Below, piece by piece: positions 13,121 through 19,809 of a stretch of DNA of 26,042 nt; the first letter of the stretch is position 1; each line of letters starts with the position of its first letter. The stretch is from a virus. The notes beneath the pieces were generated by a model. That model was not told the DNA's origin. It saw nothing but the letters and a program-made list of their open reading frames with translations, and searched no databases. The translations under genes were made by a program, and so were the position numbers. The stretch spans positions 1 to 26,042 of the IMG/VR virus record IMGVR_UViG_3300034064_000681. One strand, given 5' to 3'.

Positions 13121-13156
13121 CAGCCAAATCTACCAAATAAATACACCTTTTGGCTG
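13121..13156 (+). terminator. Terminator after the primase-helicase
   Basis: CAGCCAAA (13121-13128) pairs with TTTGGCTG (13149-13156), 8 bp with a 20-nt loop, 4 nt after the stop codon. Downstream sequence is AT-rich without a long T run, so moderate strength. Confidence 0.6.
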
Positions 13157-13192
13157 ATGTTAATAATATGTTAAATAATGTTTTAATAAAAT

Positions 13193-13208
13193 AAAAGTAT
13201 TACATTTA
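13193..13208 (+). promoter_or_regulatory. Promoter-like AAAAGTATTACATTTA
   Basis: Shares AAGTATTACATTT with the promoter at 9148, but the box ends in A instead of G and no clear TTTG lies upstream. It sits between the terminator and the first gene (13225) of the next overlapping set, where a promoter is expected. Confidence 0.5.
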
Positions 13209-13224
13209 CAAAAAACAAATAGAT

Positions 13225-13362
13225 ATGACAGAGCAAGAAGAAGGATTAGAATTGTATTTAGAGCTATATGATAAAGATATAGTAGATGCTTTTGGAAGAA
13301 TATATATATCTGATGGAGTATATTTATGTCCAAATGGAAAATATGAAGTAGATGACTTATGA
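13225..13362 (+). CDS. 45-aa acidic micro-protein
   Basis: Starts MTEQEEGLELYLELYDKDIV, continues DAFGRIYISDGVYLCPNGKY. The first half is an acidic helix, the second strand-like. The ATG is 16 nt after the promoter-like box and the stop overlaps the next ATG (ATGA, 13359-13362). No known family. Confidence 0.6.
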   Translation: MTEQEEGLELYLELYDKDIVDAFGRIYISDGVYLCPNGKYEVDDL

Positions 13363-13589
13363 GAAATACAAAAGAAAAAGCAATACAGTTAGTAAACTCA
13401 TTTGATGAGTTGGGTAGAGATTTCACAAGAGGAGTTTCTATGAAGGAATTTTCAAAGCAATGTGCTTTATTAGCAGTTGATGAGATTGATGCTATTTATC
13501 AAAAATTAACACCAAAAGACGACCCTTATTATTTCTTGTTAGAATTAGAATATTGGCAAGAAATTAAACAAAACATAGAGAAATTATGA
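13359..13589 (+). CDS. Small phage protein, paralogue of the next gene
   Basis: 76 aa. Starts MRNTKEKAIQLVNSFDELGR and contains KQCALLAVDEIDAI, a pattern often seen in small phage proteins of Bacteroidota. NTKEKAIQLVNSFDELGRDFT aligns with NTKGEAIRFANACYEVAEDFT in the next product, so the pair arose by duplication. Role unknown. Confidence 0.68.
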   Translation: MRNTKEKAIQLVNSFDELGRDFTRGVSMKEFSKQCALLAVDEIDAIYQKLTPKDDPYYFLLELEYWQEIKQNIEKL

Positions 13590-13786
13590 TAGAGAAATTC
13601 ACAACAGAAATATCAATAAACACTAAAGGAGAAGCAATCAGATTTGCAAATGCGTGTTATGAAGTAGCAGAAGATTTTACAATTAATTTTTGTATTTGGA
13701 TGTCAAAGCAAATGATAAATTTAGATACTGATTATAAAAAAGAACATTTTGAAGTATTATTAGAAGAATATAAAAAAACATTATGA
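13586..13786 (+). CDS. Small phage protein, diverged paralogue
   Basis: 66 aa. Starts MIEKFTTEISINTKGEAIRF; the NTKxEAI...DFT segment matches the preceding gene, but the Cys-Ala-Leu-Leu-Ala-Val helix is replaced by MSKQMINLDTD. Overlaps its neighbours by ATGA junctions at both ends. Confidence 0.65.
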   Translation: MIEKFTTEISINTKGEAIRFANACYEVAEDFTINFCIWMSKQMINLDTDYKKEHFEVLLEEYKKTL

Positions 13787-13875
13787 AATATATTTTAGTA
13801 TTAATCGCATACGAGTTTACAAGGTCAAAAATGATTTGGCTATGGTATTATTTAATTAAAAAAGGAACAGAATGA
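13783..13875 (+). CDS. 30-aa hydrophobic micro-protein
   Basis: Starts MKYILVLIAYEFTRSKMIWL and ends YYLIKKGTE. ATGA overlaps join it to the genes before (13783) and after (13872), and it is absent from ordinary gene calls because of its length. Amphipathic or membrane-associated; function unknown. Confidence 0.58.
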   Translation: MKYILVLIAYEFTRSKMIWLWYYLIKKGTE

Positions 13876-14066
13876 AACAATCAGCAGTAGAATGGTTGAT
13901 ATTCCATTGGATGGAACTTGACTACCAGTATTATTCAGGTGAAATAGGAAGGATAGATTATAGGAACAAAAGAGACTCTATACAATTAGAAGCCAAAGAA
14001 ATGGAAAATAAACAGATACAAGATGCCTTTAAAAAAGGTCAGCAAAGTACATTAAAAATATCATAA
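13872..14066 (+). CDS. Conserved small phage protein (SAVEWL type)
   Basis: 64 aa. The frame QSAVEWLIFHW ... EAKEMENKQIQDAFKKGQ is a pattern I recognise from many Bacteroidota phages and prophages, where it is a short helical protein of unknown role in the early region. Confidence 0.7.
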   Translation: MKQSAVEWLIFHWMELDYQYYSGEIGRIDYRNKRDSIQLEAKEMENKQIQDAFKKGQQSTLKIS

Positions 14067-14069
14067 ATT

Positions 14070-14315
14070 ATGAAAGCAACATTAGAATTTAATTTACCCG
14101 AAGAACAAATGGAGTTTAATAGAGTAAATCAGTCATTAGATATGGCTTGTGCTTTATTTGATATACTACAATTGCGTAAGAAATTAGAAAGGCATTACGA
14201 TTCATTTACTGATGAAAATATACCTGATGCTTATGATGCATTGTACAGGATGGCAGACGAAATAGGAGAGATACTTAACGACCATAATATTAACATTGAT
14301 AAATTAATAGAGTAA
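14070..14315 (+). CDS. Conserved small phage protein (MKATLEFNLPEE type)
   Basis: 81 aa. The start MKATLEFNLPEEQMEF followed by a helical stretch (VNQSLDMACALFDILQLRKKL) is typical of a widespread phage family of unknown function. Stop overlaps the next ATG (TAATG). Confidence 0.7.
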   Translation: MKATLEFNLPEEQMEFNRVNQSLDMACALFDILQLRKKLERHYDSFTDENIPDAYDALYRMADEIGEILNDHNINIDKLIE

Positions 14316-14686
14316 TGAGTAGATTTAACATAGATTTTTTTGAATTTAGTTTTTTAGTTGAAGCGTGTATTCCTCCAAGAGCTATTGCAAGAGCAATGTT
14401 TTGGGATGATGTAATTGATATACATTATAATTTTTTGACTGATAATGAAAGAGTAAGATTGTTTGAATGGATTAATAGAAATTCTTGTATGCAAGATGGA
14501 ATAGAACAAGGAAATGAAGATTGTCTTTTATTTAATGCTAGATTTAATCCTGACAATCAATACAAAGTACATACCAATTACAATGATAAACTTGAAGTGT
14601 ATAATGCGTTTAAATTAAATGATAGGTATTATATAAAGAAAAATACATCAATAGAAGATAAGTATATAGTAAAAGTAGAAAAGTAA
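14315..14686 (+). CDS. Conserved hypothetical phage protein
   Basis: 123 aa. Starts MSRFNIDFFEFSFLVEACIP; contains PPRAIARAMFWDDVIDIHYN, LTDNERVRLFEWINRN and a C-terminal strand-rich part. The pattern resembles a recurrent phage early protein with no known activity. One nt separates it from the helicase ATG. Confidence 0.65.
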   Translation: MSRFNIDFFEFSFLVEACIPPRAIARAMFWDDVIDIHYNFLTDNERVRLFEWINRNSCMQDGIEQGNEDCLLFNARFNPDNQYKVHTNYNDKLEVYNAFKLNDRYYIKKNTSIEDKYIVKVEK

Positions 14687-14687
14687 T

Positions 14688-15911
14688 ATGGAATTAAGAC
14701 CTTATCAAGACGAAATAGCTCAAAAAGCTACTAAAATCCTAAAAGAATGTGGATTTGTTTACCTATCGATGGAAGTTAGAACTGGAAAGACAATTACCGC
14801 ATTAGAAACTGCTTATAACTTTGGTGCTGAACGTGTGCTATTTATAACTAAAATCAAAGCATTTTCCTCAATCAAAAGTGATTACGATAACATTGGGTAC
14901 TTATATAACCTAACTATTATTAACAAGGAATCTTTGCATACAATTGAGGATAATGACTTTGATGTGATTATAATTGATGAAGCACACGGATTAGCTGCAT
15001 TTCCAAAAGCATCAAAATATCAAAAGGACATACGTAAAAGATTTAGTAAAGTGCCAATGATATTTTTATCAGGAACACCAACTCCTGAATCATTCAGCCA
15101 ATGGTATCACCAATTGCAGGTAACAGATAAAAGTCCATTCAAACATTACATTAACTTCTACAAATGGGCGAATGATTATGTGAATGTAACAGAACAGAAT
15201 TTAGGATATGCAAGAGTTAAAGTTTATAAGGATGGAATTGAAAGTAAAATTTTACCTCAAATACAACCGTATATTATAACTTTTACACAAGCACAAGCTG
15301 GATTTACATCCGAAGTAAACGAACATATATTAGAGTGCCAAATGGAGGATATAACCTATGATATTATTAAGCGATTAAAACGTGATAAGATAGTGCAGGG
15401 TAAAAGTGGACTCATATTAGGAGATACTGGAGTAAAATTGATGCAGAAGGTACACCAATTATCGTCAGGGACTTGTAAGTTTGAAGATGGCACATCAATG
15501 GTAATTGATTATTCAAAGGCAAAGTTTATAGAGGAAAGGTTTAGATTTAATAAGATTGCTATATTCTATAAATTTAAGGAAGAACTAAATGCCTTAAAAA
15601 GCATTTATGGAAGTGATTTAACAGAAGATTTGGATGAGTTTAATAATACCTTTAAATGTATAGCTTTACAAATCGTGTCAGGTCGTGAAGGTATAAGTTT
15701 AAAAAACGCAAAGTACTTAGTGTACTACAATATTGATTTTTCTGCTACAAGTTATTGGCAATCAAGAGATAGGCTAACCACAATGGACAGAAATACTAAT
15801 GATATTTATTGGGTATTCTCTAAAGGAGGTATTGAGAAAAGTATCTATAAATCTGTGATGAATAAAAAGAATTACACTTTATCGAATTTTAATCGTGAAA
15901 ACATTTTGTAA
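14688..15911 (+). CDS. SF2 DNA helicase (DEAH-type), phage
   Basis: 407 aa. Motifs in order: Walker A EVRTGKT at 29-35, ITKIKAFSSIKSDY motif-Ia region, DEAH at 97-100 (VIIIDEAHG), motif III FLSGTPTPES at 127-135, and motif VI WQSRDRLTT near residue 370. RecA-like domain 1 spans about 1-190, domain 2 about 230-400. It would unwind or remodel DNA during phage replication or recombination. The C-terminal segment (FSKGGIEKSIYKSVMNKKNY) is typical of phage SF2 helicases. Its last bases contain the TTTG of the next promoter. Confidence 0.85.
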   Translation: MELRPYQDEIAQKATKILKECGFVYLSMEVRTGKTITALETAYNFGAERVLFITKIKAFSSIKSDYDNIGYLYNLTIINKESLHTIEDNDFDVIIIDEAHGLAAFPKASKYQKDIRKRFSKVPMIFLSGTPTPESFSQWYHQLQVTDKSPFKHYINFYKWANDYVNVTEQNLGYARVKVYKDGIESKILPQIQPYIITFTQAQAGFTSEVNEHILECQMEDITYDIIKRLKRDKIVQGKSGLILGDTGVKLMQKVHQLSSGTCKFEDGTSMVIDYSKAKFIEERFRFNKIAIFYKFKEELNALKSIYGSDLTEDLDEFNNTFKCIALQIVSGREGISLKNAKYLVYYNIDFSATSYWQSRDRLTTMDRNTNDIYWVFSKGGIEKSIYKSVMNKKNYTLSNFNRENIL

Positions 15912-15934
15912 TTCAAAATAAAGTATTATATTTG
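15905..15934 (+). promoter_or_regulatory. Promoter TTTG-N18-TATATTTG ahead of the attC-like hairpin
   Basis: TTTG 15905-15908 and TATATTTG 15927-15934. The 21-nt string from 15919 to 15939 recurs exactly at 17509-17529. It would transcribe through the hairpin at 15946-16022 into the following two-gene segment. Confidence 0.7.
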
Positions 15935-15945
15935 TCAAAAATAAG

Positions 15946-16022
15946 GCATAACGTTTGTCGCTTGTACTAGGCGGCTATGCAGTTGCGTATATTCTGCCGC
16001 TTAGTACAAGCGATTGTTAGGG
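15946..16022 (+). other. attC-like long hairpin
   Basis: TCGCTTGTACTA (15958-15969) pairs with TAGTACAAGCGA (16002-16013); then one G:U, then GCGGC (15971-15975) with GCCGC (15996-16000), an 18-pair imperfect stem. Outside it TAAC (15949-15952) pairs with GTTA (16016-16019), separated by unequal unpaired spacers (5 and 2 nt). This order matches integron attC sites: R'' box, spacer, L'', loop, L', spacer, R' box. The boxes deviate from RYYYAAC/GTTRRRY by one base each (GCATAAC, GTTAGGG). No T-run follows, so it is not a plain terminator. Confidence 0.45.
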
Positions 16023-16058
16023 GATGTTATTTTATTAATAATTTTTAAAAAAACTAAA

Positions 16059-16367
16059 ATGAAAAAACAATGTTTACATAAATTTCATTCTGTTTACTAC
16101 GGGAGTGAATGGGAAGTAGAGTGTGAAAAATGCGATAAAAATGTACGTGATTTATACGGTAAAGAAGATGCTAATAAAATAGTTGATGATTTATTACTTA
16201 TTACAAATCATAAAAAATATAATTTTTATAACACTGGAACGGCTCAGGAATGTATAGATGAAGATAATTATTGGAATCCAAGAACAGAAGAAGAAAAAGA
16301 GTTTGGATGTATTGTTTCTTTAGTTTTTGCAGCAATAGTTTTTATTATAATTTATTTTATATGGTAG
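16059..16367 (+). CDS. 102-aa zinc-knuckle protein with C-terminal membrane anchor
   Basis: From ATG 16059. N-terminal CxxxFH...C..C pattern (CLHKFHSVYYGSEWEVECEK then CDKNVRDLYG) could bind zinc. The C terminus is a clear membrane span (IVSLVFAAIVFIIIYFIW) ending at the last residue, so the protein is probably tail-anchored with the N terminus in the cytoplasm. It overlaps the PAPS-reductase-like gene by 7 nt and forms with it the content of the cassette-like segment. No family recognised. Confidence 0.62.
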   Translation: MKKQCLHKFHSVYYGSEWEVECEKCDKNVRDLYGKEDANKIVDDLLLITNHKKYNFYNTGTAQECIDEDNYWNPRTEEEKEFGCIVSLVFAAIVFIIIYFIW

Positions 16368-17248
16368 TAGTAAAAGATGTTATTTGCTGGTGGTCGGGTG
16401 GAGTTACTTCCGCAGTTGCTTGTAAAATTGCTATTGATATTTACGGAATTGAAAGATGTAAATTAATAATGATTGATACACACAATGAAGATGATGATAC
16501 TTACAGATTTAAAGCAGATTGTGAAAAATGGTACGGCAAAGAAATTGAAACTATCACATACATAGGCGAAAAATACAGTTCTATTCAAGATGTATGGAGA
16601 AAGCATTTATCATTAAACGTGGCTACTGGTGCAATTTGTTCAAGTATATTAAAACGTAAATGCAGAGAAGATTGGCAAAAAACGGCAGTTTATGATTTTC
16701 AAGTGTTTGGATTTGAATTTGAGAAAAAAGAATTTAACCGAGCATTAGGAATGAAAATGAACCATCCGAAAGCGAAAGCAATATATCCTTTATTGATGTA
16801 TGGTTACGACAAAAAGAAATGTATTGAAATAGTCGAAGATGCAGAAATAGAAATTCCTAAAATGTATCAATTAGGTTTTCAAAATAACAACTGTTTTAAA
16901 ACTGGATGCGTTCAAGGTGGCATTGGTTATTGGCAAAAAATGAAACGTGAATTTCCTGATAAGTTTTATGCAATGGCTGAAATGGAACACGAATTAACAG
17001 ACGAAAGCGGAGAGCCTAAAACGATGTTAAAAGACCAAAGCAAAGAAGCAAAGGAAAGTTTTAACGAATTAGTTTTTTTAGTAAAGCATCCATACTATCC
17101 AAATTTAAAAAGCATTGATGAAATGCCTGATTGTAAAGTAGAACCTTTATTTGATTGCAACGGACTTTGTGGAATAAATGATTTTGACCGCAACAAAACC
17201 GAAAAAGATATTAATTATGAGGGGTCGTTGTTCTATAATATCCCCTAA
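16361..17248 (+). CDS. PAPS-reductase-like ATP pyrophosphatase (PP-loop) protein
   Basis: 295 aa from ATG 16361 (longer readings merely use another frame of the upstream gene). PP-loop WSGGVTSAV at 11-19 binds the ATP pyrophosphate; IDTHNEDDDTYRF follows as the second family strand. Cysteines in GAICSSILKRKCR, NNCFKTGCVQGG and CNGLCG could form a metal or Fe-S site. Phage members of this family are often labelled PAPS reductase, but no thioredoxin or sulfate genes are near; DNA or nucleotide modification is an alternative. Its stop codon lies in CCCCTAAC, the right boundary of the cassette-like segment. Confidence 0.78.
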   Translation: MVVVKDVICWWSGGVTSAVACKIAIDIYGIERCKLIMIDTHNEDDDTYRFKADCEKWYGKEIETITYIGEKYSSIQDVWRKHLSLNVATGAICSSILKRKCREDWQKTAVYDFQVFGFEFEKKEFNRALGMKMNHPKAKAIYPLLMYGYDKKKCIEIVEDAEIEIPKMYQLGFQNNNCFKTGCVQGGIGYWQKMKREFPDKFYAMAEMEHELTDESGEPKTMLKDQSKEAKESFNELVFLVKHPYYPNLKSIDEMPDCKVEPLFDCNGLCGINDFDRNKTEKDINYEGSLFYNIP

Positions 17249-17249
17249 C
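17235..17249 (-). repeat. Right boundary of a cassette-like segment, complementary to 16016-16030
   Basis: The 15 nt here are the reverse complement of 16016-16030 (GTTAGGGGATGTTAT) at 14 of 15 positions. In an integron cassette the first bases after the left attC cut and the first arm of the cassette's own attC are expected to be complementary in just this way. The remainder of a second hairpin is missing: the sequence after CCCCTAAC does not fold back. Confidence 0.5.
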
Positions 17250-17284
17250 TATTCGCTAACAGCAACTTTAATACACGCTTAACT

Positions 17285-17506
17285 ATGACTATCACTGTGA
17301 ATTATATTGCAAACTATCGTTTAAATTTCGCTACAAATTACGTGTTTACGAAATGTGGTTTGTGTTATAATATGCAAAGTGGTAAGTTAATAAAACAAAT
17401 ATTGAAAGGAAGTACAATAGGTTATGTTATAGCAAGTAAATTTTATTCACTTAATTTTTTAAGAAGTAAATTAGAATTTATACCTAAAAATATTTGTCCA
17501 TTTTAA
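17285..17506 (+). CDS. Small conserved phage protein
   Basis: 73 aa. The C-terminal half (SGKLIKQILKGSTIGYVIAS then KFYSLNFLRSKLEFIPK) is a pattern I have seen in Bacteroidota phage small proteins near replication genes; function unknown. The N-terminal half is strand-rich. No promoter box immediately upstream, so it probably relies on read-through from 15905. Confidence 0.55.
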   Translation: MTITVNYIANYRLNFATNYVFTKCGLCYNMQSGKLIKQILKGSTIGYVIASKFYSLNFLRSKLEFIPKNICPF

Positions 17507-17524
17507 ATTAAAGTATTATATTTG
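17493..17524 (+). promoter_or_regulatory. Promoter TTTG-N20-TATATTTG, 4 nt before an ATG
   Basis: TTTG 17493-17496, TATATTTG 17517-17524, ATG at 17529. The spacing implies transcription starting on or next to the start codon. The sequence from 17509 to 17529 duplicates 15919-15939. Confidence 0.75.
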
Positions 17525-17528
17525 TCAA

Positions 17529-17783
17529 ATGAAAAAGCAAATAGCTTATACCGCATTACCTCCTGAGTGCATTACATTTCAAAAGCGTGAGTATTGGTTA
17601 GACCAACGCATCCAGCTGACTCCATTAGGAAAAGAAATTAGATATAGTGGGATTAGAGTAAATGAGGATATGCCAAATAAGTACGGAAAGTATCATTGGA
17701 TATATACATTTATTTATTTAGATGGAAGTGGATTAGTAGAGTTTGAATGTGATTATGATAATAAGATATATGTTAGAAAGTAG
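17529..17783 (+). CDS. Hypothetical 84-aa protein, leaderless
   Basis: Starts MKKQIAYTALPPECITFQKR; beta-rich with many aromatic residues (KYGKYHWIYTFIYLDGSG). No recognised motif. The ATG directly follows the -7 box. The 3' end overlaps the VRR-NUC gene by 14 nt. Confidence 0.65.
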   Translation: MKKQIAYTALPPECITFQKREYWLDQRIQLTPLGKEIRYSGIRVNEDMPNKYGKYHWIYTFIYLDGSGLVEFECDYDNKIYVRK

Positions 17784-18027
17784 TAGGCAAACACAGATTA
17801 AGAAGAAGTTACAAGAAGATGGTTGGATAGTAGTAAAACTCATAAAGACCTCGCTTACAGGAATACCTGACATACTAGCATTGAAAGAAGGTAAAGCTAT
17901 GTTCGTGGAGGTTAAGCAAATTAAAGGAGTGCTATCGCCAATACAATCCCACGTTATAGAAACCCTCCGTACAAATGGATTTGAAGTAAATATTTGGACT
18001 AAATATAAAGAAGATTACCAACGCTAA
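17770..18027 (+). CDS. VRR-NUC domain nuclease
   Basis: 85 aa from ATG 17770. The PD-(D/E)XK core is visible: GIPDILALKEGKAMFVEVKQ gives the catalytic D, then E-x-K, followed by GVLSPIQ and the C-terminal helix. Stand-alone VRR-NUC proteins of this size are common in phages and are thought to act as structure-specific nucleases (Holliday junction or flap). It sits downstream of the SF2 helicase, a typical partner. An in-frame ATG at 17743 would add nine residues inside the previous gene and is less likely. Confidence 0.85.
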   Translation: MLESSRQTQIKKKLQEDGWIVVKLIKTSLTGIPDILALKEGKAMFVEVKQIKGVLSPIQSHVIETLRTNGFEVNIWTKYKEDYQR

Positions 18028-18110
18028 CTGTTAGGCTCGACATCTTAGAAAAAGGGTTAGTAGTAAGGTCGGCAAACCAGTAACCCTGAAAGACACAGGT
18101 TGGTATGGAA
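18028..18110 (+). other. Non-coding region with hairpins before the tRNA-like element
   Basis: Contains AGGGTTA/TAACCCT around a 21-nt loop and a smaller hairpin AACCCTGAAAGACACAGGTT. No convincing ORF. Together with the tRNA-like element that follows it makes a 140-nt structured stretch between the VRR-NUC and HNH genes. Confidence 0.4.
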
Positions 18111-18167
18111 GTCAGGAGAATGGCTCGGTAGTTTAAACTACAAGTGGGTTCAATTCCCACCCTGACG
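18111..18167 (+). other. tRNA-like element without an anticodon arm
   Basis: Acceptor-like stem GTCAGG (18111-18116) with CCTGAC (18161-18166), and a perfect T-arm GTGGG-TTCAATT-CCCAC with consensus T-loop. GGCTCGGTAG resembles a D-loop. Only about 27 nt separate acceptor and T-arm, where a tRNA needs about 42; a palindrome GTAGTTTAAACTAC occupies the place. Total ~57 nt, so it is not a functional standard tRNA. It may be a decayed tRNA, an attachment-site remnant carrying a tRNA 3' end, or a tRNA mimic. Confidence 0.55.
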
Positions 18168-18244
18168 CTAATTAATATATAATGAAAGAAAAATTATTAA
18201 TAATTATAAATCCAATTACATTAAGTTATTAATAATAAAGTTCG

Positions 18245-18252
18245 TATATTTG
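18245..18252 (+). promoter_or_regulatory. -7 box TATATTTG for the HNH gene
   Basis: Exact TAnnTTTG match 19 nt before the ATG at 18272. No clear TTTG at the upstream spacing. Typical of homing genes that carry their own promoter. Confidence 0.55.
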
Positions 18253-18271
18253 TGACTACAAATATTTATTT

Positions 18272-18709
18272 ATGAAAAGATTTTTTGATAAAGTAGAAAA
18301 AACAGAAAACTGTTGGATATGGACTGCTGCAAGTAGAGGTAAATCAGGATATGGAGCATTTAAACTAAATGGTAAAGTTATAGATTCACATAGAGTTTCA
18401 TATTCATTACATAATGGAGATATTCCAATAGGTATGTATGTATGTCATAGTTGCGATAATAGAAAATGTGTTAATCCTAATCATTTATTCTTAGGAACTG
18501 CTAAAGATAATTGGCAAGACGCATTTAATAAAAATAGGATAAAACTTTTAGGAGGTATTAATATTGAAAAACTTAAAAAACATCCAAGTATAGGAGCTTA
18601 CAATAGAGGATGTAGATGTTTAGATTGTAAGGAATTAAAATTTACATCTCAAAAAAATTGGAGAAATAAACAAAAATTTATAAACAATGAAAGAAAATGC
18701 AATGATTAA
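18272..18709 (+). CDS. HNH (His-Me finger) endonuclease
   Basis: 145 aa. Pattern [19 protein letters not shown] then [36 protein letters not shown] and DNWQDA is the HNH_3-type His-Me finger fold; catalytic His in SHR/VCH, structural Cys pairs CHSC and CVNP bind zinc. The C terminus [15 protein letters not shown] is a second Cys motif common in phage HNH proteins. Its end overlaps the next gene by 23 nt, suggesting insertion close to a gene start. Confidence 0.85.
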   Translation: MKRFFDKVEKTENCWIWTAASRGKSGYGAFKLNGKVIDSHRVSYSLHNGDIPIGMYVCHSCDNRKCVNPNHLFLGTAKDNWQDAFNKNRIKLLGGINIEKLKKHPSIGAYNRGCRCLDCKELKFTSQKNWRNKQKFINNERKCND

Positions 18710-18866
18710 AATAGGAGCTATGATTGAAGTAGCAAAAAGAGAAATGGATAACGACCCATTTTGGAAAATTGGAGTAGCAGATGCACTCGTATTGATAGAT
18801 GCTCAATTGAGAGAAGTTGAAACATTAGAATACATTTATTCACTAATACAAAACGACAATGACTAA
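18687..18866 (+). CDS. Hypothetical 59-aa protein
   Basis: Starts [20 protein letters not shown] (alternative ATG at 18702). Helical, contains [20 protein letters not shown]. The end overlaps the next ATG. It is the first of a chain of overlapping small genes leading to the phosphoesterase. No family recognised. Confidence 0.6.
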   Translation: MKENAMIKIGAMIEVAKREMDNDPFWKIGVADALVLIDAQLREVETLEYIYSLIQNDND

Positions 18867-19020
18867 AACACAAGGAGGAGTTCGAGAAGGAGCTGGAAGA
18901 AAGAAATTAGATTACGATTTCAAAATATTACAGTTACGTGTTCCAACAGAAATGGAAGGAGCAGTAAAAGATTTCATTAAAAAACTTAGAAACGAATGGC
19001 TTACAGCAAACACACAGTAG
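18859..19020 (+). CDS. Small ribbon-helix-helix-like phage protein
   Basis: 53 aa. GGVREGAGRKK at the N terminus is a very common start in phage proteins; the following KILQLRVPTEMEGAVKDFI matches a ribbon-helix-helix pattern (a strand with RVP, then two helices). Probably a small DNA-binding regulator or terminase-associated protein. Confidence 0.6.
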   Translation: MTKTQGGVREGAGRKKLDYDFKILQLRVPTEMEGAVKDFIKKLRNEWLTANTQ

Positions 19021-19133
19021 AAAAAAGACTCTCAATATGGGAGTACGCAGCAGAGCAAAAACAAAAAGCAAAAGAACTATTAGAAAAATGTAAACAACGT
19101 GAAAAAGATTTGGCACATAAGCGACACCCATAG
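18996..19133 (+). CDS. 45-aa basic coiled-coil micro-protein
   Basis: ATG at 18996 overlaps the previous gene by 25 nt and its end overlaps the phosphoesterase start by 35 nt. Starts MAYSKHTVEKRLSIWEYAAE then QKQKAKELLEKCKQREKDLA: a charged continuous helix. Kept for its ordinary composition and its place in the overlapping chain. Confidence 0.5.
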   Translation: MAYSKHTVEKRLSIWEYAAEQKQKAKELLEKCKQREKDLAHKRHP

Positions 19134-19788
19134 TTACCACGATTTATTAGAAATTCCTAATAATATAGATATTGTGATACATTCAGGAGATTGTAGTAAT
19201 GTAAGAGATGCTTACAATAATGAACCTGAAGTTAGACGATTTATTGATTGGTATTCTGAATTACCTATTCCAATTAAAATTTATGTAGCTGGAAATCACG
19301 ATTCATCGATTGAAAAGAAGTTAATTACTAAAGAAGATTTTTATAATAATGGAATTATATATCTTGAAGATGATTTTACACACATAGGCGGATTTAAAAT
19401 TCACGGTAGTCCAATATCGCCTAACTTTGGTAATTGGAGCTTTATGAAAAGCCGAGATAAATTAGATAGGCATTGGGAACGAAGTATTGATGATGATGTA
19501 GATATATTAATCACTCATACACCGCCTAAGGGAATATTAGATATTTCTGAAGATAGAGATGGTAAATTAGAATATTGTGGCTGTAAGGCGTTAAAACGAC
19601 ACGTTATTACAAGAATAAAACCAAAACTAATGTTATTCGGACATATTCACAATAGCGATGATATTATTAATGCTGGAACAATGAAGCTATCTATTTGCGA
19701 TACCATATTTAGTAATGGCTCGGTAGTAACCGATAGAAGATTTGGCAAGTTGAGTAGTAATGGTAATATATTTGAAATAAACCCCTAA
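19099..19788 (+). CDS. Calcineurin-like metallophosphoesterase
   Basis: 229 aa with a GTG start at 19099, placed directly at the first motif. Motifs in order: HISDTH at 6-11, HSGDCSN at 28-34, GNHD at 65-68, THTPP at 139-143, GHIH at 181-184. These bind the two metal ions of the active site. Phage members hydrolyse phosphodiesters or remove phosphates from nucleotides or RNA/DNA ends; the substrate here is not evident. The last rightward gene before the convergent terminator. Confidence 0.85.
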   Translation: MKKIWHISDTHSYHDLLEIPNNIDIVIHSGDCSNVRDAYNNEPEVRRFIDWYSELPIPIKIYVAGNHDSSIEKKLITKEDFYNNGIIYLEDDFTHIGGFKIHGSPISPNFGNWSFMKSRDKLDRHWERSIDDDVDILITHTPPKGILDISEDRDGKLEYCGCKALKRHVITRIKPKLMLFGHIHNSDDIINAGTMKLSICDTIFSNGSVVTDRRFGKLSSNGNIFEINP

Positions 19789-19809
19789 TAAATATATTTA
19801 TTAGGGGTT
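19780..19809. terminator. Bidirectional terminator, perfect 30-bp inverted repeat
   Basis: AACCCCTAATAAAT (19780-19793) and ATTTATTAGGGGTT (19796-19809) are perfect complements around AT. It lies between convergent transcription units (phosphoesterase rightward, exonuclease leftward) and overlaps the end of the former. A second small hairpin (TGCGG/CCGCA) follows at about 19816-19834. Confidence 0.75.

Noticed and set aside
15946-16022. Ordinary Rho-independent terminator of the SF2 helicase gene
   Set aside because: The stem is long with internal asymmetry and GTTAGGGGATG follows instead of a T-run; a promoter also lies between the helicase stop and the hairpin.
16361-17248. DndC-type phosphorothioation or queuosine-pathway enzyme
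   Set aside because: The PP-loop fits the superfamily, but no other dnd, queC/D/E or deazaguanine genes are visible, so a specific pathway cannot be claimed.
18111-18167. Functional tRNA gene
   Set aside because: Acceptor and T-arm are convincing but there is no room for an anticodon arm, so no anticodon can be assigned.
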